Shown here: positions 1 to 9,379 of the stretch, piece by piece
How positions within the stretch are numbered: the first letter of the stretch is position 1
How the letters are laid out: the number at the start of each line of letters is the position of its first letter
Source of the DNA: an uncultured PS1 clade bacterium
Lineage (GTDB): Bacteria; Pseudomonadota; Alphaproteobacteria; RS24
Reading direction: 5' to 3'
NCBI GenBank assembly: GCA_902624095.1
Contig: CACNWB010000006.1
Span: forward strand, 24,819 to 88,818
Length of the DNA: 64,000 bases
Notes under the pieces: model-generated
Told to the model about the DNA's origin: nothing
Seen by the model: only the letters and a program-made list of their open reading frames with translations
Database searches by the model: none
Program-made: the position numbers and the translations under genes

Positions 1-266
1 ATGTGACGCTAAACGCCGGCCTGGGTGGCGACGATGATTTGAGGAGCGAACTTGTGCAATGGGTCCGCAAGGAAATCGGCCCAATTGCCTCGCCCGACTT
101 TATTCAGTTTGCGCCAGGCCTGCCGAAAACACGCTCAGGTAAAATCATGCGGCGCATTTTGCGAAAAATCGCGGAAGACGATTTCTCCAATCTGGGCGAT
201 ACATCCACACTTGCAGACCCGTCTGTAGTCGACGGCCTGATCGAAAACCGCCAAAACGCAGGCTAA
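1..266 (+). CDS. acsA: Acetyl-coenzyme A synthetase, C-terminal end (partial)
   Basis: Only the last 87 or so codons are inside the window; the reading frame enters at base 3 and the gene starts upstream. The visible part is the C-terminal domain of AMP-forming acetyl-CoA synthetase, which makes acetyl-CoA from acetate, ATP and CoA. The diagnostic feature is the run [17 protein letters not shown], in which the Lys after SG is the catalytic residue that protein acetylases modify to switch the enzyme off. The tail with [13 protein letters not shown] is also typical of the family. The GTG at base 3 is very unlikely to be the true start, because the family continues far upstream. Confidence 0.9.
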   Translation, partial: VTLNAGLGGDDDLRSELVQWVRKEIGPIASPDFIQFAPGLPKTRSGKIMRRILRKIAEDDFSNLGDTSTLADPSVVDGLIENRQNAG

Positions 267-273
267 GTGGCGG

Positions 274-483
274 TTAAAAGTCGGAAATAATGCCGCCCTT
301 TTCCCAGTCCCCATAGCGCGTGGGCTCTGGGCCCGCCTGTCCGCCGGTTTCTTTGCGCGCGGATTTTTCGCCACTTAGTGCCGCGCGGGTTTTGCGCCGC
401 GCTTCCGCCTCAGTCCTCGCGCGTTTAGCGGCTTCTTCCATTGATTTTTGTCGCGCCGACGTCGGGTCTTTGTCATCTGCCAT
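274..483 (-). CDS. DUF1674 protein, SdhAF4-like succinate dehydrogenase assembly factor
   Basis: A 69-residue basic protein that ends in the DUF1674 signature GPEPTRYGDWEKGGIISDF. In eukaryotes the family member SDHAF4 binds the flavinated SDHA subunit and helps it join SDHB; the bacterial role is assumed to be similar. The start at MADDKD leaves only the charged helical N-terminus (many Ala, Arg, Lys, Glu) followed by the conserved tail, the usual family size. An upstream in-frame extension exists but would overlap the divergent rsmB gene and has no family features. It is convergent with acs and divergent from rsmB. No sdh genes are in the window, so the role rests on the motif alone. Confidence 0.8.
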   Translation of the reverse strand: MADDKDPTSARQKSMEEAAKRARTEAEARRKTRAALSGEKSARKETGGQAGPEPTRYGDWEKGGIISDF

Positions 484-535
484 AGTCACTATATGGGCGC
501 TTGCCAGTGGATTTCCAGAGTGGTCTAACAAACGC

Positions 536-1870
536 ATGGAAAAAAACGCCGAAAACAAACCGCAGCGCGCGCCCTCCGGAGGACGCGGCAAATCTGCCGC
601 ACGACGCCATGCCGCCGCCATGCTGGCGACCATAGAGCGCGGCAAAACGCTGGACGAAGCGCGCGACCGGCTGGGCGAATTGAGCGCTGCAGACCGTTCT
701 TTTGCAAGCGCTATGGTTATGACGGCGTTGCGGCGACGCGGTCACATTGAAGCGGCATTGGCACCGCACCTCAAAAAACCCGTGCCGGCGCGCCCGCATT
801 TGGCGCGCGCGCTTTTGCACATCGGCGCAGCGCAAATTATGTTTATGAATGTCCCGCCGCATGCCGCAATTAACGAGACCGTAGCGGCTACGGGGCGGCG
901 CGAGCAACCCTTTCGTGGCCTTATAAATGCGGTATTGCGCCGTGTCTACGAGGCCAGGCAGAACGTGAACACAGTGCCGGACCTGCCAGCATGGTTGCTT
1001 GAAGGCTGGCAAGAGGCTTACGGCGCCGAGCAGACAGCTGCGATGGAAAACGTTTTGCGCCAAACGCCACCACTAGATTTACAGTTTCGCGACGCCATTT
1101 CCTTGAGGGATTGGCAGGCCACCAATCCGGGCATGGGGCATGTACTCACCCCCACTTGCCTGCGTCTTGAGGCGACGGGCGACGTGACACGTCTGCCTGG
1201 GTTCGATGCGGGCATGTGGTGGGTGCAGGACGTTAGTGCAGCGCTGGCCGCGCCGCTTTTGCGCCCTAAGGCGCAGGCCGATATTCTTGACCTGTGCGCG
1301 GCACCGGGCGGCAAAACCTTGCAGTTGGCCGCATGCGGCGCGCAAGTGACAGCGCTCGATACCTCTCAGAAACGACTTGAGCGCCTTGCCGCCAATTTGG
1401 CGCGCACCGGACTTGACGCGCGGACCGTGCTAGCTGATCTTGAAAGTTGGAATCCGACCAGAAAATTTTCCCGCGTGCTACTGGACGCCCCCTGCTCGGC
1501 CACTGGTACAATTCGCCGCCACCCCGATCTGCCCTTACACCGCCGCCGCAGCGACATTGAAAAGAACGCACGCCTGCAGTCCACCCTTCTAGAGAGGGCG
1601 GCTGACGCAACAGCCCCCGGGGGTACGCTCGTTTACTGCGTGTGCTCACTGGAGCCCCAAGAAGGCGAGGGCGTGGCACGGGCGTTTCTAGCAACCCGTG
1701 ACGATTTTTCCCTCATGCCAATCGGGGCGGATGAAGTTCCGGAATGTTTGTCCATGGCAGTAACGGGCGCCGGCCAGTTGCGCACAACCCCGGCAATGTT
1801 GGCCGCTTCCGGCGGCTGTGACGGGTTCTTTGCTGCGCGTTTCCAAAAGAAAGCCGAAGCTCAGACATGA
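536..1870 (+). CDS. rsmB: 16S rRNA (cytosine-967-C5)-methyltransferase RsmB
   Basis: A 444-residue protein. The N-terminal part (about 20-145) is a NusB-like RNA-binding domain. The C-terminal part is a Rossmann methyltransferase with the SAM-binding motif LDLCAAPGGKT at about 251-261, the PC motif in DAPCSATG (Cys320) and the nucleophilic cysteine in VYCVCSLEP (Cys370). Two cysteines are the hallmark of RNA m5C methyltransferases. The ATG at 536 was chosen because it precedes a short basic leader to the NusB domain; the frame is open further upstream, but that part overlaps the opposite DUF1674 gene and looks non-coding. It is followed 43 bases later by rpe, probably in one transcript. Confidence 0.93.
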   Translation: MEKNAENKPQRAPSGGRGKSAARRHAAAMLATIERGKTLDEARDRLGELSAADRSFASAMVMTALRRRGHIEAALAPHLKKPVPARPHLARALLHIGAAQIMFMNVPPHAAINETVAATGRREQPFRGLINAVLRRVYEARQNVNTVPDLPAWLLEGWQEAYGAEQTAAMENVLRQTPPLDLQFRDAISLRDWQATNPGMGHVLTPTCLRLEATGDVTRLPGFDAGMWWVQDVSAALAAPLLRPKAQADILDLCAAPGGKTLQLAACGAQVTALDTSQKRLERLAANLARTGLDARTVLADLESWNPTRKFSRVLLDAPCSATGTIRRHPDLPLHRRRSDIEKNARLQSTLLERAADATAPGGTLVYCVCSLEPQEGEGVARAFLATRDDFSLMPIGADEVPECLSMAVTGAGQLRTTPAMLAASGGCDGFFAARFQKKAEAQT

Positions 1871-1913
1871 GTGATATCTTGCGTGCCGCGTCAAATAGGA
1901 TTATTGAAAAAAC

Positions 1914-2582
1914 ATGCCTGAGGTAAAAATTGCACCCTCTATTCTTTCTGCTGACTTTGCCCGTTTGGGCGAAGAGGTGGCCGCCATTTGTGATGCCGGA
2001 TGCGACTATGTGCATGTGGATGTGATGGACGGCCACTTTGTACCCAACATCACCATCGGCCCGGATGTCCTGAAAGCCATTAAACCATACACGTCGCGCC
2101 CGCTTGATGTGCATTTGATGATCGCGCCAGTGGACCCCTATATCAATGCCTTTGCCGGAGCCGGTGCCGATATCATTACCTTCCACCCAGAATCCGGGCC
2201 ACACCCGCACCGCACCGCACAAGCCATTCGCGCTGCCGGATGTCGCGTTGGCGTATCGTTGAACCCGGCCACGCCGCTGGCCACGCTGGATCATATGCTG
2301 GACCTTGTCGATCTGGTGTTGGTAATGTCGGTTAATCCAGGTTTTGGCGGACAAAGCTTTATTAGCAGCCAGTTGGAAAAAATATCGGAACTACGCCAAT
2401 TGATAGATGCGTCGGGCCGCGATATCGAATTGGAAGTCGATGGCGGGGTAAACCGCGAGACGGCCGCCCAAGTCATCGCCGCCGGGGCCAATGTACTGGT
2501 AGCCGGCACTGGCACCTTCAAGGGCGGGCCGTCGCTTTATGCTGAAAATATTGCCGCGCTGCGGGAGGCCAGGCAGACCTGA
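1914..2582 (+). CDS. rpe: Ribulose-phosphate 3-epimerase
   Basis: A 222-residue TIM-barrel enzyme that interconverts D-ribulose 5-phosphate and D-xylulose 5-phosphate in the pentose phosphate or Calvin cycle. The start KIAPSILSADF, the metal and acid-base segment VHVDVMDGHFVPN, the phosphate-loop region VNPGFGGQ and the second catalytic Asp in LEVDGGVN are all present. Length is normal. Its TGA stop shares a base with the ATG of the following heparinase-like gene, indicating translational coupling. Confidence 0.96.
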   Translation: MPEVKIAPSILSADFARLGEEVAAICDAGCDYVHVDVMDGHFVPNITIGPDVLKAIKPYTSRPLDVHLMIAPVDPYINAFAGAGADIITFHPESGPHPHRTAQAIRAAGCRVGVSLNPATPLATLDHMLDLVDLVLVMSVNPGFGGQSFISSQLEKISELRQLIDASGRDIELEVDGGVNRETAAQVIAAGANVLVAGTGTFKGGPSLYAENIAALREARQT

Positions 2583-4309
2583 TGAGCCGCGCACGCAAGC
2601 TGGGCCTGTATCTGGAAATTTTTTCGACCATGATGCGAAACATTCGCGTCGGCCTGAAACGGAGCTTGCGGCGTCCGGCGTCGCTGAGCAGCCGGCGCGT
2701 GTCAGGCATCATCGACATAACCGGCCTTTATCCCCAAGCCCTCACCCCTGGCGATACAGTGCGCGGCGAAAATTGGCTGGCCGGGGATTACACACTGCCC
2801 GGTGCATTGGTCAAGGTTGCCAACACATCGCCTTTCGACGTGCCAGTTGCCAATTCCAAATGGCTGGCCTCGCTGCACGGATTTGACTGGTTGCGCCATA
2901 TCTGTGCCCTGTCCGAAGAACGCGGGGCGACGGCGGCGGCATTTTATGTGCAGGACTGGATAAGGCGCAATCCAGTGCGCGTGAAAGAAGCCATGCGATC
3001 GGATGTTATCGCGCGGCGGTTGATGAATTGGAGCGCCGCCATGCCTATCATTTTGCCGGCACTTGAACGCCGCGAGATCGATACTATCCGACAAGCCCTG
3101 AGCCAGCAGTCAAAATATCTCGCGCGCTGCATAGATGAGGAAAATGACGGCTTACGCCGTTTGACGGCCGCCTCCGGACTGGCCTATGCTGGCCTTGCTT
3201 TTTCTGGTGACGGACAATGGGTTCGCCAAGGGGTTGAAGTAGTCTTGCGCGAGTTGCGGCGTCAAATTCTCGCCGATGGTGGCCATGTCAGCCGCTCACC
3301 CGCGATTCTAGCCGATATTTTGAAACTGATCCTGGCCTTGGAAGCGGCGATGCAAGCACGCACCGTGCAGGCGCCCGCAATGCTGGTGGAAGCACGCAAG
3401 CGCATGCAGGCCATGCTAGCCCTCACTTGTCATCCCGATGGCGGGCTTGGGGTGTTCAATGGCGCAACCGCGCGCGCGGCAAAAGAAATTGCTCCATTGC
3501 TTGTCGGCCTCGATGCTAAAAATGTGATGAGCTATGCTCAGCGCAGCGGCTACCAACGCCTGGCATCCGGCAAACTTTGCTTGCTGGTGGACGCCGGACA
3601 GGCCAGCGGCGGGGCTGGCACCGAGATGAGCCACGCGGCCCCCTTGTCGCTGGAAATGAGCTATGCCCAGGACCGGATACTCGTAAATTGCGGCCCCAAT
3701 CTAGTGCATGATGAGAAATGGCACCTTGCCTCTCGCGGGGTGGCGGCACATTCCGCCTTCGGTTTCGACGCCGACATGAGTGATCCATTCCTCCGTAGCG
3801 GGCTGGCGGCGCGGGTGCTAGGACACCGGTTGAAACCGGAAAACTGGCATGTCACCTGCCGGCGGGTGGAGGATACAACCGGCGTCTGGCTGGAAACTAG
3901 CCATGATCAATTCGCCGCAAGCCATGGCGTGCGCTATAATCGCCGACTTTTTGTCGACACGACTGGCGAAGATTTGCGCGGTGAGGACACGCTCATGCCA
4001 GCCTCAAGCAAAAGCAAATATATCGCCGCACGCTTCCATTTACGTTTTCATCTGCACCCACAGGTTTCAGCGACCCTGCAATCCGGCGGTTCTAGCGTAT
4101 TGCTGGTATCGCATGGCGGGCATGGCTGGCAGTTTCGCTTTGCGCCGCAAGCAGACCAGATTTTGAAGATCGAGGAAAGCGTGTTCATGGGCCATGAGGG
4201 CATTCCGCAGCGATGCCAGCAAATTGCAATCGCCGGCACATTGCAGCCGAAAGATACCCAAATGAAATGGGCCATGCGCTATGTTGGGCGCATTGGCCGC
4301 CGCCGCTAA
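2582..4309 (+). CDS. Heparinase II/III family protein
   Basis: A 575-residue protein with an alpha-helical toroid-like N-terminal half and a C-terminal beta-rich domain typical of heparinase II/III-like polysaccharide lyases. The segment SHAAPLSLEMSYAQDRILVN followed by GVAAHSAFGFD (about residues 350-395) is the recognisable core, with the His in AAHS at the family's active region. I see no signal peptide, only a basic N-terminus, so the location is uncertain. The start overlaps the rpe stop by one base. From memory, many alphaproteobacteria keep such a gene directly before purH; the substrate there is unknown. A role on an acidic cell-surface polysaccharide is inference only. Confidence 0.85.
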   Translation: MSRARKLGLYLEIFSTMMRNIRVGLKRSLRRPASLSSRRVSGIIDITGLYPQALTPGDTVRGENWLAGDYTLPGALVKVANTSPFDVPVANSKWLASLHGFDWLRHICALSEERGATAAAFYVQDWIRRNPVRVKEAMRSDVIARRLMNWSAAMPIILPALERREIDTIRQALSQQSKYLARCIDEENDGLRRLTAASGLAYAGLAFSGDGQWVRQGVEVVLRELRRQILADGGHVSRSPAILADILKLILALEAAMQARTVQAPAMLVEARKRMQAMLALTCHPDGGLGVFNGATARAAKEIAPLLVGLDAKNVMSYAQRSGYQRLASGKLCLLVDAGQASGGAGTEMSHAAPLSLEMSYAQDRILVNCGPNLVHDEKWHLASRGVAAHSAFGFDADMSDPFLRSGLAARVLGHRLKPENWHVTCRRVEDTTGVWLETSHDQFAASHGVRYNRRLFVDTTGEDLRGEDTLMPASSKSKYIAARFHLRFHLHPQVSATLQSGGSSVLLVSHGGHGWQFRFAPQADQILKIEESVFMGHEGIPQRCQQIAIAGTLQPKDTQMKWAMRYVGRIGRRR

Positions 4310-4357
4310 CCCGTGCCCAGAAGATTTTTTAAGGCCCCCAAATAAGGTTTACCCCAC

Positions 4358-5959
4358 ATGTCAGTTTCCGAAAAATCATCTCATAAACCCATTTCCCGCG
4401 CCCTAATATCCGTCTCGGACAAAGCCGGCATTGTCGATTTCGCGAAAGCGCTGGTGGCGCAAGGAATCGAGATCATTTCAACTGGCGGCACGGCAAAAAT
4501 GCTCGCGCAAGCGGGTATAGATTGTCGCGATGTGTCAGACTTGACCGGCTTCCCCGAAATGATGGATGGGCGGGTGAAAACACTGCACCCGATGGTGCAT
4601 GGCGGATTGCTTGCGATACGCGATAATGAAACCCATTTAAACGACATGCGCGACCATGGTATTGGCGAGATCGATTTGTTGGTGGTCAATCTCTACCCGT
4701 TTGAGGAGACGGTCCGGGGCGGCGGAACTTACGAAGCGTGTATTGAAAACATTGATATTGGTGGCCCGGCCATGATCCGCGCGGCAGCCAAAAATCACCA
4801 AGACGTCACGGTGATTGTTGACCCTGAAGATTACACCAACGTTCTGGACAGCCTCCATGCCCATCAGGGCACGCAACTCACATTGCGGCAAAGGCTAGCG
4901 CAAAAAGCCTATGCGCGTACGGCAGCTTATGACGCTGAAATTTCCAATTGGATGGCCGCCGAGCTTGAGATCGAAAGACCTGCATTTCGCGCGCTTGGCG
5001 GGCATTTGCAGCAGAGTTTGCGCTATGGCGAAAACCCGCACCAACAGGCCGGATTTTATGTTGGCGGGCCATTGCGTGAGGGTGTCGCAACGGCGCAGCA
5101 GGTGCAGGGCAAGGAGCTTTCTTACAACAATATCAATGATACCGATGCAGCTTTTGAGCTTGTGTCTGAATTTGACCCCGCCGACAGCGCGGCCTGTGCC
5201 ATCATCAAACACGCCAATCCGTGTGGCGTGGCATGCGGTGCCCATTTGCCGGAGGCGTTTGCCAAAGCCTTGGCTTGCGACCCGGTTTCAGCTTTTGGCG
5301 GCATTATTGCCATGAACCGCCCGCTGGATGCGACCACCGCCAAAGCAATTACCGAACTGTTTACAGAAGTGATTATCGCGCCGGGGGCCGATGATGCGGC
5401 GCGCGACATTATCGCGGCCAAGAAAAATCTGCGGCTGTTGATTACCACCGGCCTTGCCGACCGCCATGCCGAAGGCTTGAGTGTGCGCACGGTGGCTGGT
5501 GGCTTTCTGGCACAAAACAGAGATGCAGGCGCGGTTTCCGCCGAACATTTGACGACTGTAACAAGCCGTGCGCCGGATGCCTCCGAAATGGCGGATTTAT
5601 TATTCGCCTGGCAGGTTGCCAAACATGTGAAATCAAATGCCATTGTTTACGTCAAAGACGGCGCAACCGTCGGGATTGGCGCAGGTCAGATGAGTAGGCT
5701 GGACAGCTCACGCATCGCCGCACGCAAATCCGAAGATGCGGCAGAGGCGGCGGGGCTTTCGGCGCCGCTGGTTCTCGGCTCGGTGGTCGCGTCAGATGCG
5801 TTTTTCCCGTTCGCCGACGGGCTGTTGAGTGCCGCCAATGCGGGTGCCACGGCCATTATTCAGCCCGGCGGGTCGATCCGCGATGACGAGGTAATTGCGG
5901 CGGCAGACGAAGCGGGGCTGGCAATGATATTCACCGGTATGCGCCATTTCCGGCACTAG
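4358..5959 (+). CDS. purH: Bifunctional AICAR formyltransferase / IMP cyclohydrolase
   Basis: A 533-residue enzyme for the last two steps of IMP synthesis. The N-terminal MGS-like domain (about 1-200) contains the cyclohydrolase part with [13 protein letters not shown] and [17 protein letters not shown]. The C-terminal part carries the formyltransferase motif IIKHANPCG, with the Lys-His pair used in catalysis, and [10 protein letters not shown]. The end FTGMRHFRH is the normal C-terminus. It lies 48 bases after the heparinase-like gene on the same strand and is convergent with the motor operon at 5978; no hairpin terminator is obvious in the short gap. Confidence 0.97.
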   Translation: MSVSEKSSHKPISRALISVSDKAGIVDFAKALVAQGIEIISTGGTAKMLAQAGIDCRDVSDLTGFPEMMDGRVKTLHPMVHGGLLAIRDNETHLNDMRDHGIGEIDLLVVNLYPFEETVRGGGTYEACIENIDIGGPAMIRAAAKNHQDVTVIVDPEDYTNVLDSLHAHQGTQLTLRQRLAQKAYARTAAYDAEISNWMAAELEIERPAFRALGGHLQQSLRYGENPHQQAGFYVGGPLREGVATAQQVQGKELSYNNINDTDAAFELVSEFDPADSAACAIIKHANPCGVACGAHLPEAFAKALACDPVSAFGGIIAMNRPLDATTAKAITELFTEVIIAPGADDAARDIIAAKKNLRLLITTGLADRHAEGLSVRTVAGGFLAQNRDAGAVSAEHLTTVTSRAPDASEMADLLFAWQVAKHVKSNAIVYVKDGATVGIGAGQMSRLDSSRIAARKSEDAAEAAGLSAPLVLGSVVASDAFFPFADGLLSAANAGATAIIQPGGSIRDDEVIAAADEAGLAMIFTGMRHFRH

Positions 5960-5977
5960 CCCCCCCCATTCCCGGAA

Positions 5978-8242
5978 CTAACCCGGCGAGCAGGCCCGCG
6001 CCTGCCGCTCCCATGCGGCAAGCATCGGAAATACATCTGTTGCCTTCTGCCAGTTTTGAGCCGCCTGCGACCGCGCGAATATTTTTTCCATCATGGCACA
6101 GGCTTTGGGCTTTTCACCCAGATTTGTGAAAATGGCCGCCAGCCCGACGCGCGCGCCCATGCCCACCGGATCATCGGGCGGCGTGCGCTTTGCCAGACTG
6201 GACAGCGCGCGCGCCGCTTCCAGGTTGCGGTCATTGACGCGCAAAGCTTCGGCGCGCAAATACCAGGCCGACGGACGACGCGGAAATTCCTGTGCTAGCA
6301 GGTCAGCAATGTGCAAGGCTTCCGCAGGCGCGTTGCGCGCCAAATTGATCTGCACCAACGCCTCATACAAATTGGCAATGGGGCGTCCCTGCAATTCCGA
6401 CAATCCGTCGCGCAAGAACACATAACGCGCTTCGTCCATGTCGGTTTCCTGAAGCTCGCGCAAATATGCCTTCCATGCGCCCAAAATGCGCTTCGCCTGA
6501 GTTTCATCGACAGGCTCGAGCAGGGCTATCAACCCCGGCCCATCGCCTTGCGCGACCAAATAGGCCATGGAGGCTGGCGCCAATTGAACAACATCACCGC
6601 CCGAAAGCTCAAAAGCCCCATACGCTATGTCAAAAAATTCAGGACTCAGACTGCCATTGATAGCAAGATTAACAGCCGCACGGTGCACAGGCAGCGCATC
6701 TCCCGCTACGCAGCCCGGCGGACATTTGGCCTTGAGCCAAATAGTGTAAATCGCTTGCCCGCCCCTTGCTACCTTCTGTAAATTTGCAGCCTTTTTGCCG
6801 GTCTTCAGTCCATCGGCAACTTGGCGCGCAATGAGCCGGACGCGCATGCCGGTAAGCATTTTATAGGCCGGCATATGCGGCAAAAAGCCGGATAGCAGCT
6901 TATCGGCTTTGCGCCACTTTCCTTGCGTAGCCGCGTGGCGGGCCAGCAAAACCCGCGCGCGCAATGCGATGACGTGATCAAGCGTGAGAGACTGATCCGG
7001 CCCTATTTCGGGCACTTTCTGATGGCGCTGCGCGAGCTCCAAAAGTTCGGCATCCGGATCAGTGTCGGCAGATAAGCGGGCAAGCGCGATGAATTTATCG
7101 ACCTGTTCGCGCTGCGCCCGGGCGCCATACCCTGCGCGGGCCGCACGCAAGAACGGCAGAGCGCGTGCGCCGTCGTTTAAGTTCACCAAGCTAACGCCAA
7201 GCTGGTAGTCAACACTGCGCTTTAGTTTGGCAGGTAGCAGACTGTAATAGGGTTTCACAACCCGCCAGCTTTCACGCACGATGGAAAACTGCCTGCGCGT
7301 AAAGCCCGCATCCATTGCGTGTATGGCATTTACTGGCGGGTAATCCGCGGCGGCCAGCAGCTTTTTATCACGCGCCAGAAATTCAAGCGCCGCCGCAATC
7401 ATGGCCGGAGATCCGTCGAAGGCCGGAGCCAGCAGGGCGGCGATTTCTACCGCCGCTTTTCCATCGCTCAAAGCCTGGTTCGCTACGTTCAAAATTTCTC
7501 GGTTTATTGTGCCCTGTTCTGGCGAAAGATCCCATTCGGACGCCTGGCCAACACCAGCAGATAAAATGGGTGGTATGTAGCCTGGTGCACTTATTTCGGA
7601 ATAAAATAAATCCGCTGCTTCTTCGAGTAAATTCTGCCCGCCTTTGGCAAGTGAGGCTTTCAATTGCTCAAGTGTCGCGATAGCCGCAGGCACATCACCT
7701 CCCTCAATCTGTGCTGTTGCCAAGCCGTACATGGCGCGCTGAACAATAACCGGATGACTGAACTCCAGCGTCAATGCACGCATATCCTCGGTTGCGCCAA
7801 GAATTGCCTTGCGTCGCGCTTCAGCACTAATTTCGCGGGTCGCACGGGACAGCTCCGCCCAAGCAAGTGCATAAGCCCCAGCCACGCGCAAGCTTTCCAA
7901 ATCTTGCCAAAGATCAGACGACAACAGATCCTCGAAATTTAATTCATTGCCACGCACGCGAGCTTCTGCTTTGGCACGCACCTTATCGATATGATCGCGC
8001 AAAGCCATTGCGCCGTTTCTGATCTCAGCCATTTCAAGCGGCCCCAGAGGAGCATCATAACAAGCCTCGAGGTCGCCAGCGAAATCGTCCATAGCCTTCA
8101 GAATGGGTTGGGCTTGAGCATCTAGAGAGGCCAGAATTTTTTCTGATGACACGAACAGGGCCTTGGGCGGTAATCTGCACGCCTCGGCCGGCGCGAAGAC
8201 CATTAAGCAAAAAATTGAGAGGGCGTGAAGGAAACGGCGCAT
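5978..8242 (-). CDS. Exported helical-repeat (TPR-like) protein, last gene of the ExbBD-vWA operon
   Basis: A 754-residue protein with a clear signal peptide (MRRFLHALSIFCLMVFAPAEA), so it is expected in the periplasm. A Cys follows directly at the predicted cleavage site, but AEAC is a poor lipobox. The mature chain is almost entirely alpha-helical; TPR-like pairs are clearest near residues 340-375 and 630-745 (for example ALHIADLLAQEFPRRPSAWYLRAEALR). A pair of cysteines in KCPPGC (about residue 510) may form a disulfide. The start lies three bases after the vWA gene stop, so the two are almost certainly co-translated. I recognise no enzymatic motif. It could be a scaffold for the vWA protein or a link to an outer-membrane or peptidoglycan partner; that is inference. 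Confidence 0.75.
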   Translation of the reverse strand: MRRFLHALSIFCLMVFAPAEACRLPPKALFVSSEKILASLDAQAQPILKAMDDFAGDLEACYDAPLGPLEMAEIRNGAMALRDHIDKVRAKAEARVRGNELNFEDLLSSDLWQDLESLRVAGAYALAWAELSRATREISAEARRKAILGATEDMRALTLEFSHPVIVQRAMYGLATAQIEGGDVPAAIATLEQLKASLAKGGQNLLEEAADLFYSEISAPGYIPPILSAGVGQASEWDLSPEQGTINREILNVANQALSDGKAAVEIAALLAPAFDGSPAMIAAALEFLARDKKLLAAADYPPVNAIHAMDAGFTRRQFSIVRESWRVVKPYYSLLPAKLKRSVDYQLGVSLVNLNDGARALPFLRAARAGYGARAQREQVDKFIALARLSADTDPDAELLELAQRHQKVPEIGPDQSLTLDHVIALRARVLLARHAATQGKWRKADKLLSGFLPHMPAYKMLTGMRVRLIARQVADGLKTGKKAANLQKVARGGQAIYTIWLKAKCPPGCVAGDALPVHRAAVNLAINGSLSPEFFDIAYGAFELSGGDVVQLAPASMAYLVAQGDGPGLIALLEPVDETQAKRILGAWKAYLRELQETDMDEARYVFLRDGLSELQGRPIANLYEALVQINLARNAPAEALHIADLLAQEFPRRPSAWYLRAEALRVNDRNLEAARALSSLAKRTPPDDPVGMGARVGLAAIFTNLGEKPKACAMMEKIFARSQAAQNWQKATDVFPMLAAWERQARACSPG

Positions 8243-8245
8243 GAC

Positions 8246-9379
8246 CTACTCCAAGCTAGCTAGAAATGGCGCCAACTCGTCATGGAACCGGTCATCAAAA
8301 ATTAGGAGAGCCAACGTTTTCATTAGTTGGCGCTCGCCGGCCAAGGTCAACGCCAGCCCCCCGCCTGACTTGGCTAATGCGCGGAACGCCGGAAGCACAT
8401 CCTGCCGCTGCGAGCTGGGGGATCTCAAGCTGAGCCAGCCGATCGACTCAGTCCGGCCAAGGTATTTGCGATTGGCCTCTACCCGCGAGTCGACGATTGA
8501 CAGCCGCGCCCCACGGCGCTTCATGCGACCAGCAATGGTTAAGGCTTCATCAACCTCATAATTATGAGGCGGAGCGTCGCCCACAACAATCAAAACCCGC
8601 TGGGCACCAGAACGCCAGGCTATCGCCTTTTCTGCTTTGCGGAGCGCCTCGGTAACAGCTTCGGGAACGTCGCCGCCGCCATTAGCATCCAACACGCTCA
8701 TGAAAGTTCGCGCCTTGAGCACATCAAAACTTGGCTGAGATATTTGTGTCACAAAATCCGGATCCTGATAATCGCGATAGGCGATCACACCAAAGCGAGC
8801 AAGCGGCACGAGATTGCGAACATATTGAGACAAAGCTTCAATTCGTTCGCGCACCCGATCATGCACCCAAGCCATGGAGCCTGTTGCATCAATCACGAAC
8901 ACGACATCAATGCCTGTTTGCCGCAAATGCTGAATGTAATCAGCAAAGGTTTGCGGCACGCCCGATATCAGCCCCCCGCCGCGCGCAGCACGCTGGGTTG
9001 CAGCCTTGGAAGGCACCGGCATGGCGGGCGCAATGGCGGCTGTGCTGGCAGCCTCCATCATGACTTGGTTAAAATCTGCTTCCAAGGGCACTTCGAGTAT
9101 TTCCGAAAAATCCATCTCGGCCTCGGCTTCGCGCTCAATGGTGGCCGGCTCGGGCAGTTCCAGATCAACACCTTGCTGATCATCGGCAGCAGCCGAGATA
9201 ATCAAGCTCTCGGCCGCATTGTCTCCTCCACGCTCTCCACCAAACAGTAGAACTAGAACCGTGCCGACACCGATCACATGAACGACCAGTGAAATCGCAA
9301 AAAACGTGACCCACCAGCGGCGCGGCAGATTTTTGAGACGTGTCAGCCAGTTAGGTCGCGGCGCGGGGCTATTTGCCAT
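8246..9379 (-). CDS. Membrane-anchored vWA-domain protein with TonB/TolA-like transmembrane helix
   Basis: A 377-residue protein. A basic cytoplasmic stretch (RLKNLPRRWW) precedes one transmembrane helix at about 23-46, so the rest is predicted to be periplasmic. The helix contains Ser30-x3-His34, the same S-x3-H spacing that TonB and TolA use to contact ExbB/TolQ. Then comes an acidic, proline-containing linker (about 50-150), and from about 157 a vWA domain with the MIDAS metal site DATGS (Asp164, Thr166, Ser168), the loop AYRDYQD and the acidic VGDAPPH. The start codon lies inside the end of the upstream ExbD-like gene (11-base overlap). The family and topology are seen; the role as force-transmitting arm of an ExbBD-type motor is inference. 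Confidence 0.85.
   Translation of the reverse strand: MANSPAPRPNWLTRLKNLPRRWWVTFFAISLVVHVIGVGTVLVLLFGGERGGDNAAESLIISAAADDQQGVDLELPEPATIEREAEAEMDFSEILEVPLEADFNQVMMEAASTAAIAPAMPVPSKAATQRAARGGGLISGVPQTFADYIQHLRQTGIDVVFVIDATGSMAWVHDRVRERIEALSQYVRNLVPLARFGVIAYRDYQDPDFVTQISQPSFDVLKARTFMSVLDANGGGDVPEAVTEALRKAEKAIAWRSGAQRVLIVVGDAPPHNYEVDEALTIAGRMKRRGARLSIVDSRVEANRKYLGRTESIGWLSLRSPSSQRQDVLPAFRALAKSGGGLALTLAGERQLMKTLALLIFDDRFHDELAPFLASLE

Noticed and set aside
5122..5643. Open frame opposite purH
   Set aside because: Mirror frame of a strongly conserved gene; no start signal.
5955..5980. Run of C bases after the purH stop, possible frameshift-prone spot
   Set aside because: It is non-coding between convergent genes, and both genes end normally.
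8564..9250. Open frame opposite the vWA gene
   Set aside because: Shadow of the vWA gene; many His and Cys with no domain.
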